Origin: Arthrobacter yangruifuii
GTDB taxonomy: Bacteria; Actinomycetota; Actinomycetes; Actinomycetales; Micrococcaceae
Direction of reading: 5' to 3'
Length of the DNA stretch: 64,000 nt
NCBI RefSeq assembly: GCF_009192775.1
Contig: NZ_VTFX01000005.1
Location: 434,001 to 498,000, forward strand
Both the position numbers and the translations under genes were made by a program. Position 1 is the first letter of the stretch. Every line of letters starts with the position of its first letter. The notes below the pieces were generated by a model. It searched no databases, was not told the origin of the DNA, and saw only the letters and a program-made list of their open reading frames with translations. Below, in pieces: positions 30,554 to 39,081 of this stretch.

Positions 30554-31063
30554 TTACAGGGGGCGGAACCGCCCGTACGCCGGGTCGACGGTTTCCGGAT
30601 CCATTCCCATCAGTGCCGCCAGCTGCTCCACGATGACCTCGTGCACCAGTTCGCTCACGGGCAGCAGCGAGCCGGCAGCCGTTTCAACCGCGTGCCGGTA
30701 GACGGTGATGACCGCCGGCCGGTTCGGAGCCGGGGGCGTCCCTGCGCCGAGCGGAATGGGGCCGCCGGAGCGTGCCAGCTCCTCCAGCCCCGGGGGAATC
30801 TCCTCCACCACAAACTGGTAGGCCTGGATCCGTTCGCCCCAGAGCCGTTCCAGCCGCTGGGCGGATTCCAGGACCCACTCGTCGAACCGTTCGGCGCGGG
30901 TACGGGCCCCGGCCAGGTGCGGCGGAATCACGTCCCCGCGCAGCCCGCGGCCGTGCCGGTTGCGCCGGCGCTGCCGGAAGGAGCGGACAGGCGCATCGGA
31001 GGAAACGGCTGTGGCACTCGCATCATTGTCGAGGCGCACCCGGAACGAAGATCCCTGGAACAT
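30554..31063 (-). CDS. Metallopeptidase-like (zincin family PF06262) protein
   Basis: 169-residue protein in the position of M. tuberculosis Rv3259. The C-terminal half matches the zincin-like family, but the motif reads His141-Glu142-Val-Ile-Val-Glu146 instead of HEXXH, so the second histidine ligand is missing and activity is uncertain. The N-terminal 45 residues are basic (RQRRRNRHGRG). The ATG at 31063 is six bases after a TAGAGT box (leaderless). It is divergent from the DUF3499 gene and convergent with DUF5719. Confidence 0.78.
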   Translation of the reverse strand: MFQGSSFRVRLDNDASATAVSSDAPVRSFRQRRRNRHGRGLRGDVIPPHLAGARTRAERFDEWVLESAQRLERLWGERIQAYQFVVEEIPPGLEELARSGGPIPLGAGTPPAPNRPAVITVYRHAVETAAGSLLPVSELVHEVIVEQLAALMGMDPETVDPAYGRFRPL

Positions 31064-31069
31064 GTAAGA

Positions 31070-31075
31070 ACTCTA
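31070..31075 (-). promoter_or_regulatory. Leaderless -10 box of metallopeptidase-like gene
   Basis: TAGAGT on the minus strand, 6 bases before the ATG at 31063. Confidence 0.55.
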
Positions 31076-31225
31076 ACTGCTGGCACGGCCCCGGGAACCC
31101 CTTTTCCGCCACGGGGAGGGGGAGCCCCGGTGGGGAGCCGCGGTGCGGACCGCGGTGCTGACGGCCGCGGGCGTCCGGCGGACTCGGCTCCGGCGCGCCT
31201 GCGCGGGTGCCGGCAGGTGAGCGGG

Positions 31226-31231
31226 TACAGT
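31226..31231 (+). promoter_or_regulatory. Candidate -10 box of DUF3499 gene
   Basis: TACAGT with 8 bases to the GTG at 31240; near-leaderless spacing. Confidence 0.4.
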
Positions 31232-31239
31232 GATTCTCC

Positions 31240-31659
31240 GTGGAATCCTTACGCCAGTGCTCCCGGTCAGCCTGCAGCCATCCGGCCGTCGCTACCCTGA
31301 CCTATGTATATGCCGATTCCACCGCGGTGCTTGGCCCGCTGGCAACCTATGCGGAGCCGCACTGCTACGACCTCTGTGCGGACCACTCGGCCCGCCTCAC
31401 GGCTCCGCTGGGATGGGAGCTTGTGCGCCTGAACATGGAGGGCCGTCCGCGGACTCCGGGCCGCGACGAGCTCTCCGCCCTTGTGGATGCGGTCCGCGAG
31501 CAGGCCGCGAAGGCCGCCAAGGAGGATGCGCCCGAGCCGTCCCGCGAGGGCAGGCAGCCCCTGGAACGGCCGGCCGAAACCCCCGGAGCCCGCAAGGCGC
31601 ACCTGAAGGTCCTGCGCGACCCCAACCCGACACCTCCTTCAGAGCCGTCCAGGCGTTAG
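31240..31659 (+). CDS. DUF3499 family putative zinc-ribbon protein
   Basis: 139-residue protein, the Rv3258c equivalent. The conserved N-terminal part has Cys7, Cys12, His41, Cys42, Cys46 and His49, an arrangement that could bind zinc. The remaining half is low in structure: charged and Pro-rich, ending DPNPTPPSEPSRR. Function unknown. It stands between the metallopeptidase-like gene and Trm112; in related genomes a phosphomannomutase gene (manB) usually follows it, and that gene is not here. Confidence 0.8.
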   Translation: MESLRQCSRSACSHPAVATLTYVYADSTAVLGPLATYAEPHCYDLCADHSARLTAPLGWELVRLNMEGRPRTPGRDELSALVDAVREQAAKAAKEDAPEPSREGRQPLERPAETPGARKAHLKVLRDPNPTPPSEPSRR

Positions 31660-31662
31660 GCT
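31657..31662 (+). promoter_or_regulatory. Candidate -10 box ahead of Trm112 unit
   Basis: TAGGCT overlapping the DUF3499 stop, 7 bases before an ATG at 31670 and 55 bases before the Trm112 ATG. Confidence 0.4.
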
Positions 31663-31669
31663 TGCTGTG

Positions 31670-31729
31670 ATGTGCCGCCCACCGCGGCACCCGATGTACA
31701 AGGAAGTGCTGTATCAATGGCCAGACTGA
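31670..31729 (+). CDS. Possible leaderless upstream ORF of Trm112
   Basis: Nineteen-residue frame MCRPPRHPMYKEVLYQWPD starting seven bases after a TAGGCT box. It ends at a TGA that overlaps the first 13 bases of the Trm112 gene in another frame, which would allow translational coupling. Too short for coding statistics, so it is offered only as a candidate. The same mRNA start could instead simply be the Trm112 leader. Confidence 0.25.
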   Translation: MCRPPRHPMYKEVLYQWPD

Positions 31730-31902
31730 CAGCCGGACTCCTCGCCGTCCTGCGTTGCCCCGTCACCGGATCCGCTCTCGTCGAGGACGGTGACGAGCTT
31801 GTGTCGTCCGTTCCCGGTGCGGACGGCACCCCGGTCCGGTACCGCCTGGAAGAAGGAATTCCCGTTCTGCTGAAGGCCGCCGCCCCTCGGCAGGAGGGCT
31901 AA
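31717..31902 (+). CDS. Trm112 family protein
   Basis: 61-residue protein of the Trm112/YcaR family. Eukaryotic and archaeal Trm112 activates methyltransferases; in bacteria the role is unproven. The core LLAVLRCPVTGSALV and LEEGIPVLL are visible, but only one of the usual paired cysteines is present in the CPxxG segment, so a full zinc ribbon is unlikely. The ATG at 31717 is chosen; an in-frame GTG at 31672 would add 15 residues. It lies 38 bases before ahcY. Confidence 0.8.
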   Translation: MARLTAGLLAVLRCPVTGSALVEDGDELVSSVPGADGTPVRYRLEEGIPVLLKAAAPRQEG

Positions 31903-31940
31903 ACCGCCCGGTCCCGCCGTGAACCCGTAAGGATTCCAGC

Positions 31941-33425
31941 GTGAGCATTGACTTCAAAGTAGCCGACCTTTCCCTAGCCGTTGCCGGCCGCCACCAGATC
32001 CGCCTGGCCGAACACGAGATGCCCGGCCTGATGGCGTTGAGGCGCGAGTACGGGCCGAGCCAGCCGCTCGCCGGCGCGCGCATCGCCGGGTCCCTGCACA
32101 TGACTGTCCAGACCGCGGTGCTCATCGAGACGCTGACGGCCCTGGGCGCCGAGGTGCGCTGGGCCTCCTGCAACATCTTTTCCACCCAGGATGAAGCCGC
32201 CGCGGCGGTGGTGGTGGGCAGCGGAACGGCCGACGAGCCCGCAGGGGTTCCCGTGTTCGCCTGGAAGAACGAGTCCCTCGAAGACTATTGGTGGACCGCC
32301 GAGCAGATCCTTTCCTGGCCCGAAGGCTCCGGGGGACCGAACATGATCCTGGACGACGGCGGCGATGCCACCCTGCTGCTGCACAAGGGCGTGGAATTCG
32401 AAGCCGCCGGATTTGTCCCGGAGAATCCGCAGGACAATGACGAGGACTATTCCTACGAGTTCACCGTCATCCTGGACCGCCTGCGCCGCAGCCTCGCCGA
32501 ACACCCCGGGAAGTGGACCGAAATCGCCCGGGGCATCCGCGGCGTCACGGAGGAAACCACCACCGGCGTCCTGCGCCTGTACCAGCTGGCCGCCGAGGGC
32601 AAGCTCCTGTTCCCCGCCATTAACGTCAATGACTCGGTCACCAAGTCCAAATTCGACAACAAATACGGCATCCGGCACTCCCTGCCGGACGGCCTGAACC
32701 GGGCCACCGACACCCTGATCGGCGGCAAGGTGGCCGTGGTCTGCGGGTACGGCGACGTCGGCAAGGGTGCCGCGGAGGCGCTGCGCGGGCAGGGCGCCCG
32801 GGTCATCGTGACGGAGATCGACCCCATCTGCGCCCTGCAGGCCGCCATGGACGGATACCAGGTGGCGACGCTGGAATCCGTCCTGGACTCCGGGGACATC
32901 TTCATCACCGCCACCGGCAACAAGGACATCATCATGGCCCGGCACATGGCCGCGATGAAGCACCAGGCCATCGTGGGCAATGTGGGCCACTTCGACAACG
33001 AGATCGACATGGCGGGCCTGGCCCGGGTTCCCGGAATCCGGAAGGTCGAAATCAAGCCCCAGGTCCATGAATGGGTGTTTGATGAAGGCACCGACGCGCA
33101 GCGCAGCATCATCGTCCTCTCCGAGGGGCGCCTGCTGAACCTGGGCAACGCCACCGGGCATCCGTCCTTCGTGATGAGCAATTCCTTTGCGAACCAGACC
33201 ATCGCCCAGATTGAACTGTTCACCAAGCACGGGCAGGTTGGGGCGGACGGCAGCCCCGAGTACACCAATCAGGTCTACGTGCTGCCCAAGGTGCTGGATG
33301 AGAAGGTGGCGCGCCTGCATCTGGGAGCCCTCGGCGTCGAACTCACGGAGCTCACCAAGAGCCAGGCGGACTACCTGGGCGTCGACGTAGCCGGGCCCTA
33401 TAAGCCGGAGCGCTACCGGTACTAA
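31941..33425 (+). CDS. ahcY: Adenosylhomocysteinase
   Basis: 494-residue NAD-dependent enzyme that splits S-adenosylhomocysteine to adenosine and homocysteine, clearing the product of methylation reactions. The substrate-domain motif [14 protein letters not shown], the Rossmann motif [19 protein letters not shown] and the C-terminal [16 protein letters not shown] tail that reaches the neighbouring subunit are all present. It includes the insertion found in bacterial forms. The GTG at 31941 is preceded by AAGGA. The gene for Trm112 just upstream fits a methylation theme. Confidence 0.96.
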   Translation: MSIDFKVADLSLAVAGRHQIRLAEHEMPGLMALRREYGPSQPLAGARIAGSLHMTVQTAVLIETLTALGAEVRWASCNIFSTQDEAAAAVVVGSGTADEPAGVPVFAWKNESLEDYWWTAEQILSWPEGSGGPNMILDDGGDATLLLHKGVEFEAAGFVPENPQDNDEDYSYEFTVILDRLRRSLAEHPGKWTEIARGIRGVTEETTTGVLRLYQLAAEGKLLFPAINVNDSVTKSKFDNKYGIRHSLPDGLNRATDTLIGGKVAVVCGYGDVGKGAAEALRGQGARVIVTEIDPICALQAAMDGYQVATLESVLDSGDIFITATGNKDIIMARHMAAMKHQAIVGNVGHFDNEIDMAGLARVPGIRKVEIKPQVHEWVFDEGTDAQRSIIVLSEGRLLNLGNATGHPSFVMSNSFANQTIAQIELFTKHGQVGADGSPEYTNQVYVLPKVLDEKVARLHLGALGVELTELTKSQADYLGVDVAGPYKPERYRY

Positions 33426-33431
33426 GCCGCC

Positions 33432-33456
33432 CCGGGCCGGGGGATACCCGGCCCGG
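33432..33456. terminator. Bidirectional hairpin between ahcY and RDD gene
   Basis: Perfect 10-base arms ccgggccggg and cccggcccgg around a 5-base loop. It begins 6 bases after the ahcY stop and ends one base before the RDD stop. Confidence 0.7.
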
Positions 33457-34257
33457 CTAGTCGCCGAACGGCATCCGGTGCAGCCGCTCGCTCAGGGCAC
33501 CGGCCTGCCGCCGCTGGCGGTCCAGCCGGACGTAGTCGCGGTCCCGGCGTTCGGCGACGACGGCGCGGAGGTAAGCCTCGGGGTGCGTTCCGGGCGGCGG
33601 CTGCGGGGACACATGGGACGTGGTTTCCCCGGCAAGTTCGGCGGCAAGCACCGTCCTCGCCGGACCGGTCATCCGGCCGCTCTGGGCCAGGAACCGGGAG
33701 ATGCGGCGGGCCAGCCCGTCCGGCAGCCGCCCCATATCCGCGAGATCCGCCCAGCCGGCGAGCTCGGGCGGTGTTTCCACCAGCTGCGGCAGCGGCGCAA
33801 CCACCCGGTCCCGGAGGGCGTAGGTGCCGGCCAGGAGATCCCCGAGGCGTTTGGATTTGCTGTTGAACAGCGCCACCATAAAGGCCAGCGAACCGGCCAG
33901 CATGTAGATCTCCAGAACCGCGGTGAACGAGCGGATGATGGCGTGCCGGAAGCGGACCGAACCGCCGTCGTCGCGGACTATCCGCAGCCCCATGGCCAGG
34001 CGGCCCAGCGACTTTCCGCGCGTGAGCGTTTCCACCGACGCAGGAACCACCACAAACAGCAGCACCACCAGGCTCAGCGACACTGCCTGTGCCAGGGCCG
34101 GGTCGGATTCCTCCAGGGCCCTTGCAACCAACAGAATCAGGGCGGCAAACACGAGGATCTGGACAATGACGTCTATCAAGGCACTGACCATCCGTGCGGC
34201 GAAGCCGGCCGGACGCAGTTCCAGGACCACTGCTTCGCCGGTAACAATGCTGCTCAT
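33457..34257 (-). CDS. RDD family membrane protein
   Basis: 266-residue protein with an RDD domain: three to four helices, with Arg/Asp residues in helix 1 (LRPAGFAARMVSALIDVIVQ) and the GKSLGRLAMGLRIVRDDGG segment. A cytoplasmic, basic C-terminal half of about 110 residues follows (RRISRFLAQSGRM; RDRDYVRLDRQRRQ). Function unknown. It is divergent from a SpoIIM-type gene, a pairing also found in M. tuberculosis Rv3695/Rv3694c. The ATG has GGAAGGG upstream. Confidence 0.85.
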   Translation of the reverse strand: MSSIVTGEAVVLELRPAGFAARMVSALIDVIVQILVFAALILLVARALEESDPALAQAVSLSLVVLLFVVVPASVETLTRGKSLGRLAMGLRIVRDDGGSVRFRHAIIRSFTAVLEIYMLAGSLAFMVALFNSKSKRLGDLLAGTYALRDRVVAPLPQLVETPPELAGWADLADMGRLPDGLARRISRFLAQSGRMTGPARTVLAAELAGETTSHVSPQPPPGTHPEAYLRAVVAERRDRDYVRLDRQRRQAGALSERLHRMPFGD

Positions 34258-34299
34258 TTATGCCCTTCCGAGGTGATGGGCACCACTGTACCTACCCGT

Positions 34300-34305
34300 T
34301 AGGGT
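34300..34305 (+). promoter_or_regulatory. Leaderless -10 box of SpoIIM gene
   Basis: TAGGGT, 6 bases before the GTG at 34312. Confidence 0.55.
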
Positions 34306-34311
34306 GTAACC

Positions 34312-35304
34312 GTGGACCTTGACGCCTTCACTGCCGTGCACAGCGATGACTGGAAACGACTGGACGAACTGGTTGCCCGCGGCCGCCTCAGCGGCCCGGA
34401 AGCCGACGAACTGCTCCGGCTTTATCAGCGTGCCTCCACCCATCTTTCCATCGTGCGCTCGGTGGCTCCCGAAGGGACACTTTCCGCTTCCCTTTCCATG
34501 CGGCTGTCCCGGGCACGGACCCGGCTCACCGGCAGCCGGTCCAACGTCATGGAGGACCTGGCCAACTTCTTTGTCCACTCCCTGCCCGCGGCTTTCTACC
34601 GCGTGCGGTGGCTCACCGCGGCCGTAGGTGCGGCGTTCATCCTGGTGGCGTGGCTGACCGGCATCTGGGCCGTGAATACGCCGGGCGTGTTGGCCGCTGT
34701 GGGATCCGACGAAGAGGTCCGCCGCTACGTTGAAGAAGACTTCGTCAATTACTACTCCGAGAATCCCGCCGCCTCGTTTTCCGGCATGGTGTGGACCAAC
34801 AACGCCTGGATTGCGGTCCAGGCGGTAGCTTTCGGCATCACCGGAGTGTGGGTGCCCTGGATGCTCTACCAGAACGCCGTGAGCCTGGGAGTCAGTGCCG
34901 GCATGATGGCAGCCCACGACCGCCTTGACGTCTTCTTTGTCTACATCCTGCCGCACGGGTTCATGGAACTGACCGCCATCTTTATTGCCGGTGCCGCGGG
35001 CCTGCGGATCTTCTGGGCGTTCATTGCCCCCGGACGGCGTGCCCGGACGACCTCCGTGGCGCAGGAAGGGCGCTCGCTCATGACCGTTGCCCTTGGACTG
35101 GTGGTGGTCCTGTTCATCTCGGGGCTGGTCGAGGGGTTCGTCACGCCCAGCCCGCTGCCGGCTTGGCTCCGCCTCAGCCTCGGGTTCCTGGTGTTTGCCG
35201 CGTACTGGGCCTACACGCTGATCCTCGGGCGCAGGGCCTACCGGGCAGGCTACCGCGGTGACCTGACAGCGCGCGACGCCGGGGCGTACCTGCGCACCGC
35301 ATAG
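34312..35304 (+). CDS. Stage II sporulation protein M (SpoIIM) family membrane protein
   Basis: 330-residue polytopic protein of the SpoIIM family. Nonsporulating actinobacteria carry it with RDD, DUF58 and MoxR genes, probably as part of an envelope or MoxR-chaperone system. The N-terminal cytoplasmic helix bundle (DDWKRLDELVARGRLSGPEADELLRLYQ) is followed by about five helices, with the typical FMELTAIFIAGAAGLRI in the centre. The GTG start is leaderless. Divergent from the RDD gene, with 54 bases between starts. Confidence 0.87.
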   Translation: MDLDAFTAVHSDDWKRLDELVARGRLSGPEADELLRLYQRASTHLSIVRSVAPEGTLSASLSMRLSRARTRLTGSRSNVMEDLANFFVHSLPAAFYRVRWLTAAVGAAFILVAWLTGIWAVNTPGVLAAVGSDEEVRRYVEEDFVNYYSENPAASFSGMVWTNNAWIAVQAVAFGITGVWVPWMLYQNAVSLGVSAGMMAAHDRLDVFFVYILPHGFMELTAIFIAGAAGLRIFWAFIAPGRRARTTSVAQEGRSLMTVALGLVVVLFISGLVEGFVTPSPLPAWLRLSLGFLVFAAYWAYTLILGRRAYRAGYRGDLTARDAGAYLRTA

Positions 35305-35406
35305 GGGCTCAGCACGGGGTGGCGGTGCAGCCGACCCGGTGCTGTCCCGGTAGGGTCGAAGGTAAGACCAGCGGACAGCAAGTTCAGGGAAGTGAAAGAG
35401 GAAGCA

Positions 35407-37143
35407 GTGGCAAGCCAGGACGAAACCCCCACGCATCGAACGACGGCCGGAGGGGAACCGCCCAACGGGACCGAAGCTTCAGCGTTCTCCCCGCAGAGTG
35501 CAACCGGCTCAAACGACGGCTCCCGCGAGGTCACCCCACCCGGGCCGGCCGGCACGGACGGGCACGAGGACTGGGACGCCGAGTTCGATACCCTCGCCGG
35601 TTCCGGGCAGGCCGGGGATGCGGCGGCGACGGACGGGGCAGCCGACGCGCCCGACGCCGTTGAAGCCCCGCACGCTGTCGAAGAGCCCCACGCTGTTGAA
35701 GACCCTGCCGGTGACGCAGCCGAGGTGCCCGACGCGGTCGAAGAACGTGATGTTGCTGAAGACCCCGACGTTGCTGAAGACCCCGACGTTGTTGAAGGAC
35801 CCGGCCGCGACGCGGTAACCGGCGCGCCCGACGCCGCCGAACCTGACGTGGCCGAACACTCCGCCGCCGAACACGACGCCGTCGAACACGCGGCCGCCGA
35901 CAGCCGGCCGGAGGACCCGGAGGACCCGGCGGATCCTGACGCGTCCGCACCCGCGTCCCCCCTGCCCGACACCGGATCCGGACATTCCGGGACCGCAGAT
36001 CCAGCAGACACCACCGGCATCCCGGGAACTGTCCCGGGCGGGCACCCGTCGGTCGCCCAGCGCAGCCATCTGCCGATGCGCCCTGCCAGCACCCTGCCGG
36101 ACCTGAGCGCCTATTCCTCCGGCGCGGAGGACGGCGATGAGGATTCCAGCGACCGAGGCGCTCCCGCCGCGGACGCCTCCGCCGAGCAGGACAACGCCGC
36201 CGGGGAAACGGCGGGGGAGGCCCCGGAGCCCGCCCGCACCGCCCTCACCCCCGTCGTGGCCGCCCCTGTCGCAGCCGGCTCCAGTTCCCGCGTACGCGGC
36301 ACCGGCACCGGGCGCGGCAAGAACGAGGCGGACTACGCCGACGGCGACGCCGACCCTGCACTGTCGGAGGCGGAAGCCCAGCGGCGTGCCCGGGAACGGG
36401 AAAAAGCAGCGGCCGGAAAACCCGTCCTGGCCCGCGTTCTCCAGGTGATGATCGCCGTCTTCTTCCCGATCATGGTGATTGCCGCCGCCATCCGCGCCGT
36501 GGCGACCCCGTTGTTCCTCTGGGTCGAGTACCACCGTCCCGGTTTCCCGTCAGACAGCTTCGGTTTTTCCACCGATGACCGGATGACCTACGGCTCGTAT
36601 GCCATGGACTACCTGCTCAACTGGAGCGGCTCGCGCTACCTGGGGGATCTGGTCGGAGACGGCGGGCAGCCGCTCTATCTCAGCAGCGAAGTCAGCCACA
36701 TGGCGGACGTCAAGACGGTGCTGACGGTGGCCTTCGTCGCTGCAACCGTGATGGCCGTCCTCAGCCTCGTTGCAGCGCTTTACCTGCGCCGCCGCAGCCC
36801 GGGCGGGATCCGCCGTTCGCTGTTCTCCGGCGCGGTGGTGACGCTGGTGCTGATGGCCGTTCTCGTGGTCCTTGCGGTCCTGGGCTGGGAACAGTTCTTC
36901 ACCCAGGTGCACACCATTTTCTTCGCGAACGGCAACTGGACGTTCCGCTTGGACGACACGCTGATCCGGCTTTTCCCGTCCCAGTTCTGGATGGACGCCG
37001 GGATCACCATTGCCGCCCTGGTGCTGCTGACCTGCATCGTGGTCCTGGTGTGCTGCTGGCCCACCCGGGCACGGCGGGAACGCGTACGCAAGGCGCGCGA
37101 GGATGCCCGCCGCCGCTACGCACAATCCCTCGAAGCACTCTAG
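35407..37143 (+). CDS. DUF1461/TIGR01906 (Lit-like) membrane protein with long acidic extension
   Basis: 578-residue protein. Residues about 1-335 are Asp/Glu/Ala/Pro-rich and without predicted fold, with short repeats such as DVAEDP. The C-terminal 240 residues match the DUF1461/TIGR01906 family, whose Firmicute member Lit transfers an acyl chain within lipoproteins. Family marks are EVSHMADVK with His431 and FFTQVHTIFFANGNWTF with His502, then DDTLIRLFPSQFW, and four transmembrane helices. The GTG at 35407 has AGAGGA upstream; a GTG at 35392 would add five residues. Enzyme activity here is inferred from family only. Confidence 0.78.
   Translation: MASQDETPTHRTTAGGEPPNGTEASAFSPQSATGSNDGSREVTPPGPAGTDGHEDWDAEFDTLAGSGQAGDAAATDGAADAPDAVEAPHAVEEPHAVEDPAGDAAEVPDAVEERDVAEDPDVAEDPDVVEGPGRDAVTGAPDAAEPDVAEHSAAEHDAVEHAAADSRPEDPEDPADPDASAPASPLPDTGSGHSGTADPADTTGIPGTVPGGHPSVAQRSHLPMRPASTLPDLSAYSSGAEDGDEDSSDRGAPAADASAEQDNAAGETAGEAPEPARTALTPVVAAPVAAGSSSRVRGTGTGRGKNEADYADGDADPALSEAEAQRRAREREKAAAGKPVLARVLQVMIAVFFPIMVIAAAIRAVATPLFLWVEYHRPGFPSDSFGFSTDDRMTYGSYAMDYLLNWSGSRYLGDLVGDGGQPLYLSSEVSHMADVKTVLTVAFVAATVMAVLSLVAALYLRRRSPGGIRRSLFSGAVVTLVLMAVLVVLAVLGWEQFFTQVHTIFFANGNWTFRLDDTLIRLFPSQFWMDAGITIAALVLLTCIVVLVCCWPTRARRERVRKAREDARRRYAQSLEAL
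35753..35788 (+). repeat. Tandem 18-base repeat inside the acidic extension
   Basis: Two exact copies of an 18-base unit beginning TTGCTGAAGACC (35753-35770 and 35771-35788), with a degenerate third copy after them. Related HAVEEP/HAVEDP units precede it. Coding low complexity, in phase with the protein. Confidence 0.8.
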
Positions 37144-37174
37144 GAATCCTGCTCCGGGATTCTGCAGGAAGAAT

Positions 37175-37210
37175 AAATCCCCCGTACCGGCATCGGTACG
37201 GGGGATTTTT
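37175..37210. terminator. Rho-independent terminator, bidirectional
   Basis: Perfect 15-base arms (37175-37189 and 37194-37208) with a GCAT loop; the second arm runs into TTTTT on the plus strand and the first begins with AAA for the minus strand. Ends the DUF1461 gene and the convergent acyl-CoA ligase gene. Confidence 0.92.
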
Positions 37211-37230
37211 CCAACTGCGGTGCGGCCGGC

Positions 37231-39039
37231 CTACTTTGCGTAGAGCTTTTCCACTACGTCGGAGTAGTCCGCAATCACTGCATTGCGGCGCAGTTTCAGC
37301 GTGGCCGTGAGATGGCCGGATTCCAGGGTGAAATCCTTGGGCAGCACGCTGAACTTGCGGATCTGCTCGGCCCGGGACACCGTGGCGTTGGCGGCGTCAA
37401 CGGATTCCTGCAGCAGCTGCTGCACCCGGGGATCATCGGCGGGGATGCCGTCCGGGGCGCCGTTCTCACGGCTCCACGCCTCGAGGGCCTCGTCATCCAG
37501 GGTGATCAGTGCGGACACAAACGGGCGCCCTTCGCCCACCACAATGGCCTGTGAGACCAGACGGTTCTCGCGGATCTTTTCCTCCAGCGGACCCGGTGCC
37601 ACGTTCTTGCCGCCGGCGGTGACCAGCAGGTCCTTCTTGCGGCCGGTGATGCGCAGGAAGCCGGCATCGTCGAGGTCCCCGACGTCGCCGGTCTTGAACC
37701 ACCCGTCGGTGAAGGCCTCGGCGGTTGCCTCGGGATTGCGGTGGTAACCCTTGAAGACCACGGCCCCGCGGACCAGGACCTCGCCGTCGTCGGCAATCCG
37801 GATGGTGGTGCCCGGCATGGGCAGGCCAACCGAGCCCACGCGGGTGCGAGACACCTGGTTGACGCTCGCCGGGGCGGTGGTCTCCGTCAGGCCGTAGCCC
37901 TCCAGCACGGTGACGCCGCAGCCGCGGAAGAAGTGCGCCAGCATCGGGCTCAGGGCACTGGCTCCGGAGATGGCGAATCTTGCGTTTCCGCCCAGGACGG
38001 CGCGCACCTTCGGATAGAAGAGCCGCTCGAACAGGGTGTGCTTCAGCGTCAGCGCCACCGACGGGCCCCGGCCGCCGCGGGCGGCGGAATCCCGGGCTTC
38101 GGAATAGGCGACGGCGGTGGCGGCGGCGGCCGTAAAGGCCTTCCCCTTGCCGGCGGCCTCGGCGGTGGCCTGAGCCCCGCTGTAGATTTTTTCAAAGATC
38201 CGCGGCACGGCCAGCAGGAAGGTGGGGGAGAAGGATTTCAGGTCCGCCATCAGATCCGAGGCGCTGCCCGAGTGGCCCACCTTGACCCCGGCATGCAGGC
38301 AGCCGACCTGGACGGCGCGGGCGAGCACGTGGGCCAGCGGCAGGAACATCAGCGTGCTGGGGTTCGGAGCCTTAAGCATCTCCGGCAGCACCTCACGGAT
38401 GTTGACGCCGAAGAGGGCGAAGTTTCCGTGCGTGATTTCGCAGCCCTTGGGCCGTCCGGTGGTGCCTGAGGTGTACACCATCGAGGCAGTGTCACTGAGC
38501 TTCGCGGTGCTGCGGGCTGCCTCCAGCGTGTCGTCACTGACACCTGTGCCGGCGGCGGCAAGGGCGGTGAACGTATCGGCGCCGTCGCCGTCGTTCATCA
38601 GCCAGATGGAAATCTCCCCTTCAAGGGCGGAGGCGGCGGTCAGCACGATGCCGGCTTTGCGCTCATCCTCGACAAACACGTGCCGGGCGCCGGAGTCTTC
38701 GAGGATCCACTCCACCTGGGACGGTGAGGACGTTTCATAGATGGGGACGGTGACGGCGCCGGCGAACCAGTTGGCCATGTCCGCCACGGTCCATTCGTAG
38801 GAGGTCCGGGACATGACGGCAACGGTGTCTCCCGGGCGGACGCCGGACCCGATCAGGCCCTTGGCCAGCCGGGTGACTTCCTGCAGGAACCGGGCGGCGG
38901 TGACGTCGTCCCAGCTGCTGCCGTTCTTGACCGCGTAGAGGACACGGGAAGGGTCTTGACGATGCATCTGGAGCAGCAGATCCGTGATGTTCGAATCTTC
39001 GGGAAGGCTAACCAGGAGGTCGGTGGCGGATTCGCGCAC
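37231..39039 (-). CDS. Long-chain acyl-CoA synthetase (FadD15-like AMP-forming ligase)
   Basis: 602-residue ANL-superfamily enzyme that activates fatty acids to acyl-CoA through an acyl-adenylate. The P-loop-like motif MVYTSGTTGRPKGCEITHGN, the GYGLTETTAP motif and the C-terminal hinge and lysine segment (GWFKTGDVGDLDDAGFLRITGRKKDLLVTAGGKNV) are visible. Such long eukaryote-like versions are common in actinobacteria. The GTG at 39039 is preceded by AAGAGG. It ends at the shared terminator. The next gene upstream on the same strand is in a separate unit. Confidence 0.9.
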   Translation of the reverse strand: MRESATDLLVSLPEDSNITDLLLQMHRQDPSRVLYAVKNGSSWDDVTAARFLQEVTRLAKGLIGSGVRPGDTVAVMSRTSYEWTVADMANWFAGAVTVPIYETSSPSQVEWILEDSGARHVFVEDERKAGIVLTAASALEGEISIWLMNDGDGADTFTALAAAGTGVSDDTLEAARSTAKLSDTASMVYTSGTTGRPKGCEITHGNFALFGVNIREVLPEMLKAPNPSTLMFLPLAHVLARAVQVGCLHAGVKVGHSGSASDLMADLKSFSPTFLLAVPRIFEKIYSGAQATAEAAGKGKAFTAAAATAVAYSEARDSAARGGRGPSVALTLKHTLFERLFYPKVRAVLGGNARFAISGASALSPMLAHFFRGCGVTVLEGYGLTETTAPASVNQVSRTRVGSVGLPMPGTTIRIADDGEVLVRGAVVFKGYHRNPEATAEAFTDGWFKTGDVGDLDDAGFLRITGRKKDLLVTAGGKNVAPGPLEEKIRENRLVSQAIVVGEGRPFVSALITLDDEALEAWSRENGAPDGIPADDPRVQQLLQESVDAANATVSRAEQIRKFSVLPKDFTLESGHLTATLKLRRNAVIADYSDVVEKLYAK

Positions 39040-39081
39040 TTCGTCCTCTCTTTCTGTGCCGTGGGCACATGGGTAATGAGA

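Noticed and set aside
35640-35800. CRISPR-like or mobile repeat array
   Set aside because: The 18-base repeats are in phase with the acidic coding sequence, have no spacers and decay gradually.
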